Shown here in pieces: positions 1-5,580 of a stretch of 8,642 nucleotides of DNA. The notes under the pieces are model-generated. The model was not told the origin of the DNA. It saw nothing but the letters and a program-made list of their open reading frames with translations, and searched no databases. Both the position numbers and the translations under genes were made by a program. The stretch covers positions 1 through 8,642 of the forward strand of contig CAOQNC010000027.1 of assembly GCA_948511255.1 (NCBI GenBank). Direction: 5' to 3'. Source of the DNA: an uncultured Candidatus Saccharibacteria bacterium. Lineage in GTDB: Bacteria; Patescibacteriota; Saccharimonadia; Saccharimonadales; Saccharimonadaceae. Positions within the stretch are counted from its first letter, which is position 1; every line of letters begins with the position of its first letter.

Positions 1-59
1 GTATTAAATACGTTGACGAAGTTATTCTTCGCAAGGCAGGAAAGGCAGGGAAGAAGTAA
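1..59 (+). CDS. rplF: 50S ribosomal protein L6 (uL6), C-terminal fragment
   Basis: This is the 3' end of a gene that enters from the left edge. Codons begin at position 3, and the reading frame ends in ...DEVILRKAGKAGKK followed by TAA at 57-59. The closing basic stretch RKAGKAGKK is the typical C-terminus of bacterial L6, which binds 23S rRNA near the sarcin-ricin loop and the factor-binding site of the large subunit. The position directly before rplR is also the expected one in an spc operon. The stop codon shares its last A with the rplR start (TAATG). Only 18 residues are visible, so nothing can be said about the rest of the protein. Confidence 0.9.
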   Translation, partial: IKYVDEVILRKAGKAGKK

Positions 60-388
60 TGAACACCGCATTTCGCGCAAAGCGCACTCGCGCTAAAATT
101 CATGGCACTGCCGAGCGCCCACGCCTCAGCGTCCATATCAGCAACAAGCACATCACCGCCCAGATTATCGACGACGATAAAAGCACTACTCTCGTCTACG
201 CTACCACCGTTGGCAGCAAAGCCACCGGCAGCAAGTCCGAGTTAGCCGCCAAAATCGGCAAAGAAATCGCCGACAAAGCCAAGAAAGCCAAAATCAAGGC
301 TGTCGTCTTCGACCGTGGCGCAAAACTATATGCTGGCCGCATGTCTGCTCTCGCAGAAGCTGCTCGCAAGGAAGGATTGGAGTTCTAA
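59..388 (+). CDS. rplR: 50S ribosomal protein L18 (uL18)
   Basis: Encodes a 109-residue L18, the large-subunit protein that binds 5S rRNA and helps form the central protuberance with L5. Recognisable family blocks are GTAERPRLSV (about residues 17-26), SNKHITAQIIDD (28-39) and the C-terminal VVFDRGAKLYAGRMSALAEA followed by the near-universal ending GLEF. It is slightly shorter than the usual 115-120 residues because the basic N-terminal tail before GTAERPRL is short. The start at 59 overlaps the rplF stop by one base and is preceded by AGGGA at 47-51, seven bases away, so translational coupling is likely. The gene ends in a TAATG overlap with rpsE. Confidence 0.97.
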   Translation: MNTAFRAKRTRAKIHGTAERPRLSVHISNKHITAQIIDDDKSTTLVYATTVGSKATGSKSELAAKIGKEIADKAKKAKIKAVVFDRGAKLYAGRMSALAEAARKEGLEF

Positions 389-1068
389 TGGCAGATTCTG
401 ACAAAACCGCACAGGTCGTCAACAAAGCCGGCACCCTCAAAATGAACGATAATGTCGCCGCCACTAAGGTCCAGAAAGACATCAATGGCCGCGCAATGGG
501 TAACCGCCGTGGTGGTCGCCGTGATCGCAATCGCAATCAAGACGCCGCCCCGAAAGAGTTTGACACTGTCACTATTAACATTGATCGCGTTTCCCGCACC
601 GTAAGTGGTGGTCGCCGCATGCGCTTCAAGGCTCTTGTCGCGATTGGCAACCACAAAAACAAAGTCGGTGTTGGTATCGCAAAAGCTGGCGACGTCACTA
701 GCGCCGTCCAGAAAGCCACTACTAAGGCTAAGAAAAACATGATCGAATTCAACATGGATGGCGAAACTATCTGCCACGAAGTTGAAACTCGTTCGACTGG
801 CGCTGACGTCTTGATGAAACCGGCCGCCCCTGGTACTGGTATCATCGCCGGCGGTGTTGTCCGAAGCATCATCGGCCTCACCGGCATCAAAAACTTGATT
901 TCCAAGTCTCTTGGTAGCACCAACAAGGTCAACATCGCCTATGCCGTGATTGAAGGTTTGCGCGAGCAGACCCCACGCGACCAATGGGTTGGCAACGCCG
1001 GCAAAAAAGCCGCTGAACCGAAAAAGGCCGCTACTAAGAAATCCGCCGCAAAGAAGGAGGATAAATAA
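388..1068 (+). CDS. rpsE: 30S ribosomal protein S5 (uS5) with long N- and C-terminal extensions
   Basis: Encodes a 226-residue S5, much longer than the roughly 165 residues usual in bacteria. The conserved S5 core runs from about residue 57 to 195. It contains INIDRVSRTVSGGRRMRF (63-80), VGVGIAKAGDV (93-103), PGTGIIAGGVVRSI (148-161) and GSTNKVNIAYAVIEGL (176-191). S5 sits on the solvent side of the small subunit with S4, near the mRNA entry channel, and affects decoding accuracy. About 45-55 extra N-terminal residues include a basic Gly/Arg/Asn patch (NRRGGRRDRNRNQ, 39-51), and a Lys/Ala tail (207-226) follows the core. The start overlaps the rplR stop by one base, with GGAG at 379-382 as ribosome binding site. 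No L30 gene follows: rplO begins at the very next base after the stop. Confidence 0.97.
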   Translation: MADSDKTAQVVNKAGTLKMNDNVAATKVQKDINGRAMGNRRGGRRDRNRNQDAAPKEFDTVTINIDRVSRTVSGGRRMRFKALVAIGNHKNKVGVGIAKAGDVTSAVQKATTKAKKNMIEFNMDGETICHEVETRSTGADVLMKPAAPGTGIIAGGVVRSIIGLTGIKNLISKSLGSTNKVNIAYAVIEGLREQTPRDQWVGNAGKKAAEPKKAATKKSAAKKEDK

Positions 1069-1536
1069 ATGAAGTATAACGATCTACAGGTTAATCGCAA
1101 TACGCGCCCAACCCGTGCTGGTCGTGGCATCTCTGCCGGCAAAGGTAAAACCGCCGGCCGTGGTACTAAGGGTCAAAAAGCCCGCACCGGTCACCGCAAA
1201 ATGCCAGCCGGCTTCATGGGTGGTCAGCGCGCCATCATGCAAGCCATTCCGAAACTTAAAGGTTTCAAGAGTCTCCATGACAAAGCTGAAGTTGTTTATA
1301 CCGACCGTTTGAATGATTTGAGCGGCAAAGTCGACAACTTCACTCTCGCTGACAAAGGTTTGATCAAAACCCCATACGCGAAGGTCAAAGTTATCTCTCG
1401 CGGCGAGTTGACGGCTAAAATCAGCCTCGAAACTCAATTCGTGAGCAAAACTGCGCTTGAAGCTATCAAAAAAGCTGGTGGCGACTTCAAAAAAGTTGCT
1501 GTCCCACAGCGCATCGCGACCAAAACCGAGGAATAA
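1069..1536 (+). CDS. rplO: 50S ribosomal protein L15 (uL15)
   Basis: Encodes a 155-residue L15, a late-assembling large-subunit protein with a long basic N-terminal extension that threads through 23S rRNA. The diagnostic N-terminal signature is RAGRGISAGKGKTAGRGTKGQ (about 16-36), followed by KARTGHRKMPAGFMGGQ and PKLKGF. The globular C-terminal part includes VKVISRGELTAKI. The start is set by a strong Shine-Dalgarno AAGGAGG at 1054-1060, eight bases upstream and inside the 3' end of rpsE. There is no base between the rpsE stop and this ATG. This gene ends the first transcription block, since an intrinsic terminator lies 14 bases after its stop codon. Confidence 0.97.
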   Translation: MKYNDLQVNRNTRPTRAGRGISAGKGKTAGRGTKGQKARTGHRKMPAGFMGGQRAIMQAIPKLKGFKSLHDKAEVVYTDRLNDLSGKVDNFTLADKGLIKTPYAKVKVISRGELTAKISLETQFVSKTALEAIKKAGGDFKKVAVPQRIATKTEE

Positions 1537-1549
1537 ACTTCTCAAAACT

Positions 1550-1579
1550 AAAAATAGCCCTTTCACAGGGCTATTTTTT
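1550..1579 (+). terminator. Intrinsic terminator after rplO
   Basis: A perfect 12-bp stem, AAAAATAGCCCT (1550-1561) with AGGGCTATTTTT (1567-1578), closes on the 5-base loop TTCAC and runs into six T residues (1574-1579). This is a textbook Rho-independent terminator for the rplF-rplR-rpsE-rplO block. Its loop and right arm overlap the likely -35 region of the secY promoter. Confidence 0.92.
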
Positions 1580-1589
1580 GTGCTACAAT
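1562..1589 (+). promoter_or_regulatory. Putative extended -10 promoter for secY
   Basis: TTCACA at 1562-1567 (five of six matches to TTGACA) is separated by 16 bases from TACAAT at 1584-1589 (five of six matches to TATAAT). TG at 1581-1582 makes this an extended -10. Transcription would start near 1596, giving a leader of about 16 nt before the secY ATG at 1612. The -35 lies inside the preceding terminator hairpin. No experimental support is available. Confidence 0.7.
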
Positions 1590-1611
1590 AGACGGAGTAA
1601 GAGTAGGGACT

Positions 1612-3030
1612 ATGAATTTCAAGACTATTTTCAAATCATTGACCAATAAAGACATGCTGAAACGTATCCTGATTGTTGTCGGGCTATTAATTATCTATCG
1701 CTTCCTCGCGCATATTCCTGTGCCGATGGGCGAGCCAGCCACTTTCCAGGAAGCCGTCCAGAACTTCATCGAGAAGTCCGACTTCGGCAGTTTTCTTAAC
1801 CTTATTTCTGGTGGCGGCTTAACAACTTTCTCCATCCTGCTTGTTGGTATCTCCCCATACATTACCGCTTCAATCGTCGTCCAGCTCGTCACGAAAGCCA
1901 TCCCTCGCCTCGAAGAGCTTTCCCAAGACGGCGAAGCTGGTCGCCGCAAGATTCGCCAATGGACTCGCATCATCGACGTCCCTCTCGCTATCGTCGAATC
2001 TCTCGCCTATATCTTCATGCTCTATCAATCCGTCGTCGCCTCGAACACCGCTCTCGCCTACACCCCGACCGCGGCCGACTGGGCGCTTTCCGTGACCGCC
2101 ATGGTTGCTGGATCCATGATTTTGATGTGGTTCGGCGAACTTATCACCGAGCAGGGAATCGGCAACGGCGTCTCGACTATTATCTTCGTTAGCATTATCT
2201 CTCAGCTCCCAACCACCCTCGCCAACCTCGGCACCGCCCTCTTCGATACTTCTGCCGGTTCGCTTTCGCTCTTCGGTTGGTTCAACCTCCCAGTCAACCC
2301 GGTCTACTTCTGGATTGTTCTTGGTTTCGCCGTCGCCATGCTTGTCGTAATCTATTTCCTCGTCAAACTCAACGAAGCCCAGCGCATCGTCACGATCAAC
2401 TACGCTAAGCGCGTCCACGGCAACAGCACCTACGGCGGCATTAAGTCAATCCTGCCGCTCAAACTTATCGCCGCTGGCGTCGTCCCCGTTATCTTCGCAA
2501 CTGCCTTCCTCTCTCTCCCGGCTCTTCTTGGTCAGCTTATCCAGACCATCAATCCCGGAAATAGTTTCGGCGCAACTTTAATGACCCTCTTCACCGCGCC
2601 TAACGCTAGCACGTTTAGTACTATGTACCCGAACGGCATCACCGGCCAATGGTTCTTCTATCCTGCGGTTTATTTCGTCCTCGTCGTCGCCTTCACTTAT
2701 TTCTATACCAGCATCATCTTCAATACGAAAGAAATCGCCGACAACCTCCAAAAACAAGGCGGATTCATCGAAGGCGTCCGCCCCGGTAACCAAACCGCCG
2801 AATATCTCGGCAAAACTATCAACCGCCTTAATCTCTTCGGCGCTCTTGCTCTCGGTCTTATCGCTATGCTTCCGTTCTTAACCGATTACATCTTTATCGT
2901 CATCGCCGGTCAGCCTCTCGGTCTCTCTATCTCCGGTACTGGTCTCCTTATTGTTGTCACCGTCGCCCTCGAAAACCTCCGTCAGCTCAACTCTCGAGCC
3001 TTGATGGTTACTTACGATGAATACAAATAG
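1612..3030 (+). CDS. secY: Protein translocase subunit SecY
   Basis: Encodes a 472-residue SecY, the central pore subunit of the Sec translocon in the cytoplasmic membrane. It has the expected alternation of about ten hydrophobic segments, starting with ILIVVGLLIIYRFLAHIPVP (about 19-38). The second segment region carries the signature SGGGLTTFSILLVGISPYITASI, followed by the cytoplasmic SQDGEAGRRKIRQWTR. The cytoplasmic loop around NEAQRIVTINYAKR and the later KEIADNLQKQGGFIEGVRPG and AEYLGKTINRL match the loops that contact SecA and the ribosome. The C-terminal segment SGTGLLIVVTVALE is also typical. It is somewhat longer than the usual 430-440 residues, mainly in the external loops (for example around NPGNSFGATLMTLFTAPNAS). 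It follows a terminator and has its own promoter. The ribosome binding site is weak (GAG at 1601-1603). Confidence 0.97.
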   Translation: MNFKTIFKSLTNKDMLKRILIVVGLLIIYRFLAHIPVPMGEPATFQEAVQNFIEKSDFGSFLNLISGGGLTTFSILLVGISPYITASIVVQLVTKAIPRLEELSQDGEAGRRKIRQWTRIIDVPLAIVESLAYIFMLYQSVVASNTALAYTPTAADWALSVTAMVAGSMILMWFGELITEQGIGNGVSTIIFVSIISQLPTTLANLGTALFDTSAGSLSLFGWFNLPVNPVYFWIVLGFAVAMLVVIYFLVKLNEAQRIVTINYAKRVHGNSTYGGIKSILPLKLIAAGVVPVIFATAFLSLPALLGQLIQTINPGNSFGATLMTLFTAPNASTFSTMYPNGITGQWFFYPAVYFVLVVAFTYFYTSIIFNTKEIADNLQKQGGFIEGVRPGNQTAEYLGKTINRLNLFGALALGLIAMLPFLTDYIFIVIAGQPLGLSISGTGLLIVVTVALENLRQLNSRALMVTYDEYK

Positions 3031-3049
3031 CAAATTGAAGGGTGGTAAA

Positions 3050-4210
3050 ATGAGCGAAATCGAGCAAAAAGAGAAGGAGAAAAACCGCAAAATCAGCAAG
3101 TTTGCTGATGGGAAACCTTATACCGACAAGAAATCCTCCGCTGACGAAAAATCTGCCAAAACTACCGACTCAAAAACCGCTAAAAAACCATCCTCCGACG
3201 AAAAATCTGCTAAAAAACCAAACAGCAAAGCCGAACTCGCACTCATAGCCCGCAAGCCCCTCATGCTCGAAGCCTCCAACGAAGAGGCTGCCGCCAAAAG
3301 GTTAGCTAAAAAATCAGCCAAACCTGCCACCGCACCAAAAAGAGCTCGTCGAGTCATTACCGAAACCACTTCCAAAGTAGAAAAACCCATTCGGCCAAAA
3401 CCCTCCGCCAAAACTCGTGTCATCCCCGTCACTACCGTTAGAAAATCTAAAACCAGCACCGACAGCAACGCAACGACTAATAAGGCAAATAAGAAAGACA
3501 TGAAATTACCACTCCTACGCAAAATCCATCTTAAACCAAGTTATATCATTTGCGGAGTTTTAGTTCTTTTCCTAGCTATCTTCTTTGGCCGCGTTGCTCT
3601 CTGGGAGAATAGTTATTTCGACCGCATGGAAGGCAGCGATCGCGACACTCCCGCCGCCAACGGCACTTCTGGCGTTATCTATGACGGCGGCAACGAAGTC
3701 GACGAAACTGAGCCGACCGAAACTGAAATCGCTAATTATGTCGTCGCTCCGAACATGCCACGCTATTTCAGTATCCCCAGCCTTGGCATCATAAACGCTC
3801 GCGTCGCCGAAGTCGGACTACGCCCCGACGGCGCCGTCGACACTCCGAACAACGCTTACATGATCGGCTGGTATAATGGTTCTGTTTTGCCCGGCGAAAA
3901 AGGCACCGCCCTGCTCGACGCCCACGGCGGAGACCTCGGCAATGGCATCTTCCGTACCCTCCCCCGCATCCAAATCGGCGCCGAAATCAATATCGAAATG
4001 GGCGACGGCCGGCTCTTCACCTATAAAGTTGTCGATACCGCGACCCGTCCGCTCGATGGCGCAAATAATGCCGATGCCTACATGCCAACCGCCCTCACTT
4101 CCCCGCAAGCAGGCGCCGCCTCGCTCACCCTCATCACCTGCACCGGCGAGTGGTCCCAAGTCCGCCAAACTTACCTCGACCGCTTCTTCGCTCGCGCCGT
4201 CCTCCAATAA
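3050..4210 (+). CDS. Membrane-anchored sortase-family transpeptidase with long basic cytoplasmic tail
   Basis: Encodes about 386 residues. Residues 1-162 are low-complexity and rich in Lys, Ala, Ser and Thr, with a degenerate repeat (KSSADEKSAK / KPSSDEKSAKK). A single hydrophobic segment, about 165-184 (IICGVLVLFLAIFFGRVAL), would place the tail in the cytoplasm and the rest outside. After an acidic linker (about 195-230) comes a domain of about 150 residues with sortase features: RYFSIPSLGI, His292 in LLDAHGG, FRTLPRIQIG, YKVVDT, Cys364 in TLITC, and Arg378 in DRFFARA. Sortases use such a His-Cys-Arg triad to cleave surface proteins and join them to cell-wall or pilus acceptors. The class is unclear, perhaps D/E/F-like. 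The start at 3050 is preferred for its AAGG at 3038-3041, eight bases upstream; an in-frame ATG at 3017 inside secY lacks a clear site. It lies 19 nt after secY with no visible promoter, so co-transcription is likely. Substrates are unknown. Confidence 0.88.
   Translation: MSEIEQKEKEKNRKISKFADGKPYTDKKSSADEKSAKTTDSKTAKKPSSDEKSAKKPNSKAELALIARKPLMLEASNEEAAAKRLAKKSAKPATAPKRARRVITETTSKVEKPIRPKPSAKTRVIPVTTVRKSKTSTDSNATTNKANKKDMKLPLLRKIHLKPSYIICGVLVLFLAIFFGRVALWENSYFDRMEGSDRDTPAANGTSGVIYDGGNEVDETEPTETEIANYVVAPNMPRYFSIPSLGIINARVAEVGLRPDGAVDTPNNAYMIGWYNGSVLPGEKGTALLDAHGGDLGNGIFRTLPRIQIGAEINIEMGDGRLFTYKVVDTATRPLDGANNADAYMPTALTSPQAGAASLTLITCTGEWSQVRQTYLDRFFARAVLQ
3131..3220 (+). repeat. Degenerate intragenic repeat in the sortase tail
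   Basis: Two imperfect copies of a roughly 30-base unit lie at about 3131-3160 and 3185-3217. They share TCCTCC-GACGAAAAATCTGC-AAA and encode KSSADEKSAK and KPSSDEKSAKK. They sit at the start of the Lys/Ser/Ala-rich cytoplasmic region of the sortase-like protein. This is a low-complexity expansion, not a mobile repeat. Confidence 0.6.
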
Positions 4211-4263
4211 TCTAACATGCCGGACAGCAAATCTGACCAAGAAAACTTACCCCATCAAACGTT

Positions 4264-4282
4264 AAAAAGTTATTTACTTTTT
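4264..4282 (+). terminator. Weak AT-rich hairpin after the sortase gene
   Basis: AAAAAGT (4264-4270) pairs perfectly with ACTTTTT (4276-4282) around a TATTT loop, with the right arm providing five T residues. The stem is only seven pairs and nearly all A-T, so it would be a weak terminator at best. It lies 53 bases after the sortase stop and overlaps the -35 candidate of the infA promoter. Confidence 0.35.
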
Positions 4283-4301
4283 CAAATATCTATGATAAAA
4301 T
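4273..4301 (+). promoter_or_regulatory. Putative extended -10 promoter for infA
   Basis: TTTACT at 4273-4278 (four of six matches) lies 17 bases before TAAAAT at 4296-4301 (five of six), which is preceded by TG at 4293-4294. Transcription would begin near 4308, only about eight bases before the infA ATG at 4316. An alternative -10, TATGAT at 4291-4296, would lengthen the leader to about 13 nt. Confidence 0.6.
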
Positions 4302-4315
4302 TAAAGATGTAATTT

Positions 4316-4537
4316 ATGGCTAGTCAAAAAGAAGTGATTAAACTCACAGGCAAAGTTGTTGAGGCGTTGCCGAACACCCAATTCCGGGTGGAACTTGAGA
4401 ACGGTCATAATATCATTGCTCACATGAGCGGGCGTATGCGTAAAAACTACATCCGCTTGGTGCCGGGAGACCGGGTCGAAGTTGAGTTAACCCCTTACGA
4501 TCTGACAAAGGGCAGAATCAGCTTCCGATTGCAATAG
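4316..4537 (+). CDS. infA: Translation initiation factor IF-1
   Basis: Encodes a 73-residue IF-1, a single OB-fold protein that binds the 30S A site with IF-2 and IF-3 during initiation. It is full length and aligns end to end with the family: [20 protein letters not shown] (8-27), [20 protein letters not shown] (28-47), and [20 protein letters not shown] with RLQ at the end. No Shine-Dalgarno sequence is visible in the 14 bases before the ATG (TAAAGATGTAATTT), and the predicted transcription start is almost at the start codon. In many bacteria adk and map precede this gene; here the sortase-like gene does. No clear terminator follows it. Confidence 0.97.
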   Translation: MASQKEVIKLTGKVVEALPNTQFRVELENGHNIIAHMSGRMRKNYIRLVPGDRVEVELTPYDLTKGRISFRLQ

Positions 4538-4581
4538 AATATTAGCAAAACCAACTCTACATTTTTTGGGAGAAATCTAGA

Positions 4582-4611
4582 TTGTCCTAATCAATGTATT
4601 TTGGTTATAAC
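4582..4611 (+). promoter_or_regulatory. Possible promoter upstream of rpmJ
   Basis: TTGTCC at 4582-4587 (four of six matches to -35) is followed after 18 bases by TATAAC at 4606-4611 (five of six matches to -10). TG lies slightly upstream at 4602-4603. The -10 forms part of the 8-base palindrome GTTATAAC (4604-4611). The gap between infA and rpmJ is 92 nt, which leaves room for a separate promoter, but readthrough from infA is equally possible. Confidence 0.4.
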
Positions 4612-4629
4612 GGAAAGGATTTTGACACT

Positions 4630-4746
4630 GTGAAAGTACGTGCAAGTGTTAAAAAAATCTCCCCTGATGACATCATCGTGCGTCGCAAAGGCGTGCTTCG
4701 TGTTATCAACAAGAAAAAACCTAAGAATAAGCAAAGGCAGGGTTAA
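4630..4746 (+). CDS. rpmJ: 50S ribosomal protein L36 (bL36), zinc-free form
   Basis: A 38-residue L36 starting at [23 protein letters not shown], then [18 protein letters not shown]. Both ends (MKVRASVKK and KQRQG) and the length match the family exactly, so this is an intact gene despite its size. L36 is a small 23S rRNA-binding protein of the large subunit. The usual C-x2-C...C...H zinc site is entirely lost: the four ligand positions are Ser11, Asp14, Asn27 and Asn33. This is the so-called C-minus form. The ribosome binding site is AAGGA at 4615-4619. An in-frame ATG at 4594 would add 12 residues, but it has no ribosome binding site and is not expected in L36. rpsM starts two bases after the stop. 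Confidence 0.95.
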   Translation: MKVRASVKKISPDDIIVRRKGVLRVINKKKPKNKQRQG

Positions 4747-4748
4747 GC

Positions 4749-5135
4749 ATGGCACGAATTGCTAGCGTAACTATCCCTTCCGAGAAGCAGGTTTGGATTG
4801 CCCTCACCTACATCTACGGAATCGGACAGACTACGAGTAAAGCCATCCTTGCGGAGGCCAAAATTGAGCCTACCACTCGGGTGAAAGATCTCACCGAGGC
4901 TGAAATTCAAAAAATCAATGACCTTATTAGCAGCAACCAAACTGTTGAGGGTGATTTGAAACGCCTCGTGACCAACAATATCAAACGTCTAAAAGACATT
5001 AACTCCTACAAGGGCGTCCGCCACAAGGCTGGTCTCCCGGTAAACGGACAGCGCACCCGCACGAATGCACGTACTCGTAAGGGTAAAGCGATTGCGGTTG
5101 GCGGCGCACAGCCGAAAGCAGCAAGCAAGACTTAG
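4749..5135 (+). CDS. rpsM: 30S ribosomal protein S13 (uS13)
   Basis: Encodes a 128-residue S13, a protein of the 30S head that contacts P-site tRNA and forms a bridge to the large subunit. Family landmarks are the N-terminal [10 protein letters not shown], the helix-hairpin-helix-like [16 protein letters not shown] (18-33), the segment VEGDLKRLV, and [17 protein letters not shown] followed by TNARTRKG near the C-terminus. The C-terminal tail after TRKG is about ten residues longer than in E. coli and ends in Lys/Ala-rich sequence. The ribosome binding site AGGG at 4739-4742 lies within the last codons of rpmJ, six bases from the ATG, so the two genes are tightly linked. Confidence 0.97.
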   Translation: MARIASVTIPSEKQVWIALTYIYGIGQTTSKAILAEAKIEPTTRVKDLTEAEIQKINDLISSNQTVEGDLKRLVTNNIKRLKDINSYKGVRHKAGLPVNGQRTRTNARTRKGKAIAVGGAQPKAASKT

Positions 5136-5154
5136 GAATTAGGAGTTAAAGAAA

Positions 5155-5580
5155 ATGACAGAAGAAGTTAAAGGAGCCGCCGAAGTCGTCGAGACCAAGG
5201 CGAAGTCCAAAGCAAAGAAAGGCAAGCGCGTCGTCACTTCTGGTCAAGTCCACGTGCAAGCAACTTTCAACAACACAATTATTACTGTAACCGACAAAAG
5301 TGGTGGTGCTCTCGCGGCTAGCTCTGCAGGCGCCAACGGCTTCCGTGGTAGCAAAAAAGGCACGGCTTATGCCGCCCAAATCGCCGCCGAGAAAGCTCTC
5401 GAAATCGCTAAGCGCGAACACGGTCTGAACAACGTTGATGTTTACGTCAGCGGCATCGGCCTCGGTCGCGATAGTGCAATCCGCGCTGTCTCTAGCGTTG
5501 GGATCAAAATCGACAGTATCACTGATGTCACCCCAATCGCGCACGGTGGCGTGCGTCCTAAGGGAGAGAGGAAACCGTAA
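5155..5580 (+). CDS. rpsK: 30S ribosomal protein S11 (uS11) with basic N-terminal extension
   Basis: Encodes a 141-residue S11, part of the 30S platform close to the mRNA at the E site. The conserved body begins near VTSGQVHVQATFNNTIITVTD (27-47) and continues with GANGFRGSKKGTAYAAQIAA (59-78), SGIGLGRDSAIRAV and DVTPIAH. Residues 1-25 form a Glu/Lys/Ala-rich extension (TEEVKGAAEVVETKAKSKAK), replacing the shorter basic tail of E. coli S11. Near the C-terminus the usual His-Asn-Gly is His-Gly-Gly (Gly131), so the residue that forms isoaspartate in E. coli (Asn119) is missing. The C-terminal end GERKP also differs from the common RRV ending. AGGAG at 5141-5145 gives a ribosome binding site nine bases upstream. 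The stop overlaps rpsD by one base. Confidence 0.97.
   Translation: MTEEVKGAAEVVETKAKSKAKKGKRVVTSGQVHVQATFNNTIITVTDKSGGALAASSAGANGFRGSKKGTAYAAQIAAEKALEIAKREHGLNNVDVYVSGIGLGRDSAIRAVSSVGIKIDSITDVTPIAHGGVRPKGERKP

Noticed and set aside
385..984. Antisense open frame of 199 codons opposite rpsE
   Set aside because: It lies fully opposite a well-conserved S5 gene, has a composition typical of antisense frames, has no recognisable domain, and has no ribosome binding site or promoter that I can see.
1870..2418. Antisense open frame of 182 codons opposite secY
   Set aside because: It is a shadow of the C-rich third-position codon use of secY. The product is Asp/Glu/Gly-rich without a known motif.
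3017..3049. Upstream in-frame ATG for the sortase-like gene, overlapping the secY end
   Set aside because: It has no good ribosome binding site and would overlap secY by 14 bases. The ATG at 3050 has AAGG at a suitable distance and gives a sensible N-terminus. The longer form cannot be fully excluded.
4574..4583. Ten-base palindrome AATCTAGATT between infA and rpmJ
   Set aside because: Short and isolated, without a T-tract or a second copy. It is compatible with chance in an AT-rich gap.
4594..4629. In-frame ATG 12 codons upstream of the rpmJ GTG start
   Set aside because: L36 proteins begin at MKVRAS, the AAGGA site at 4615-4619 fits the GTG start, and no ribosome binding site precedes 4594.
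4538..4629. Search for a terminator or small gene between infA and rpmJ
   Set aside because: The T-run at 4562-4567 has no convincing stem before it, and no small frame looks like a known protein. Only the promoter candidate was kept.
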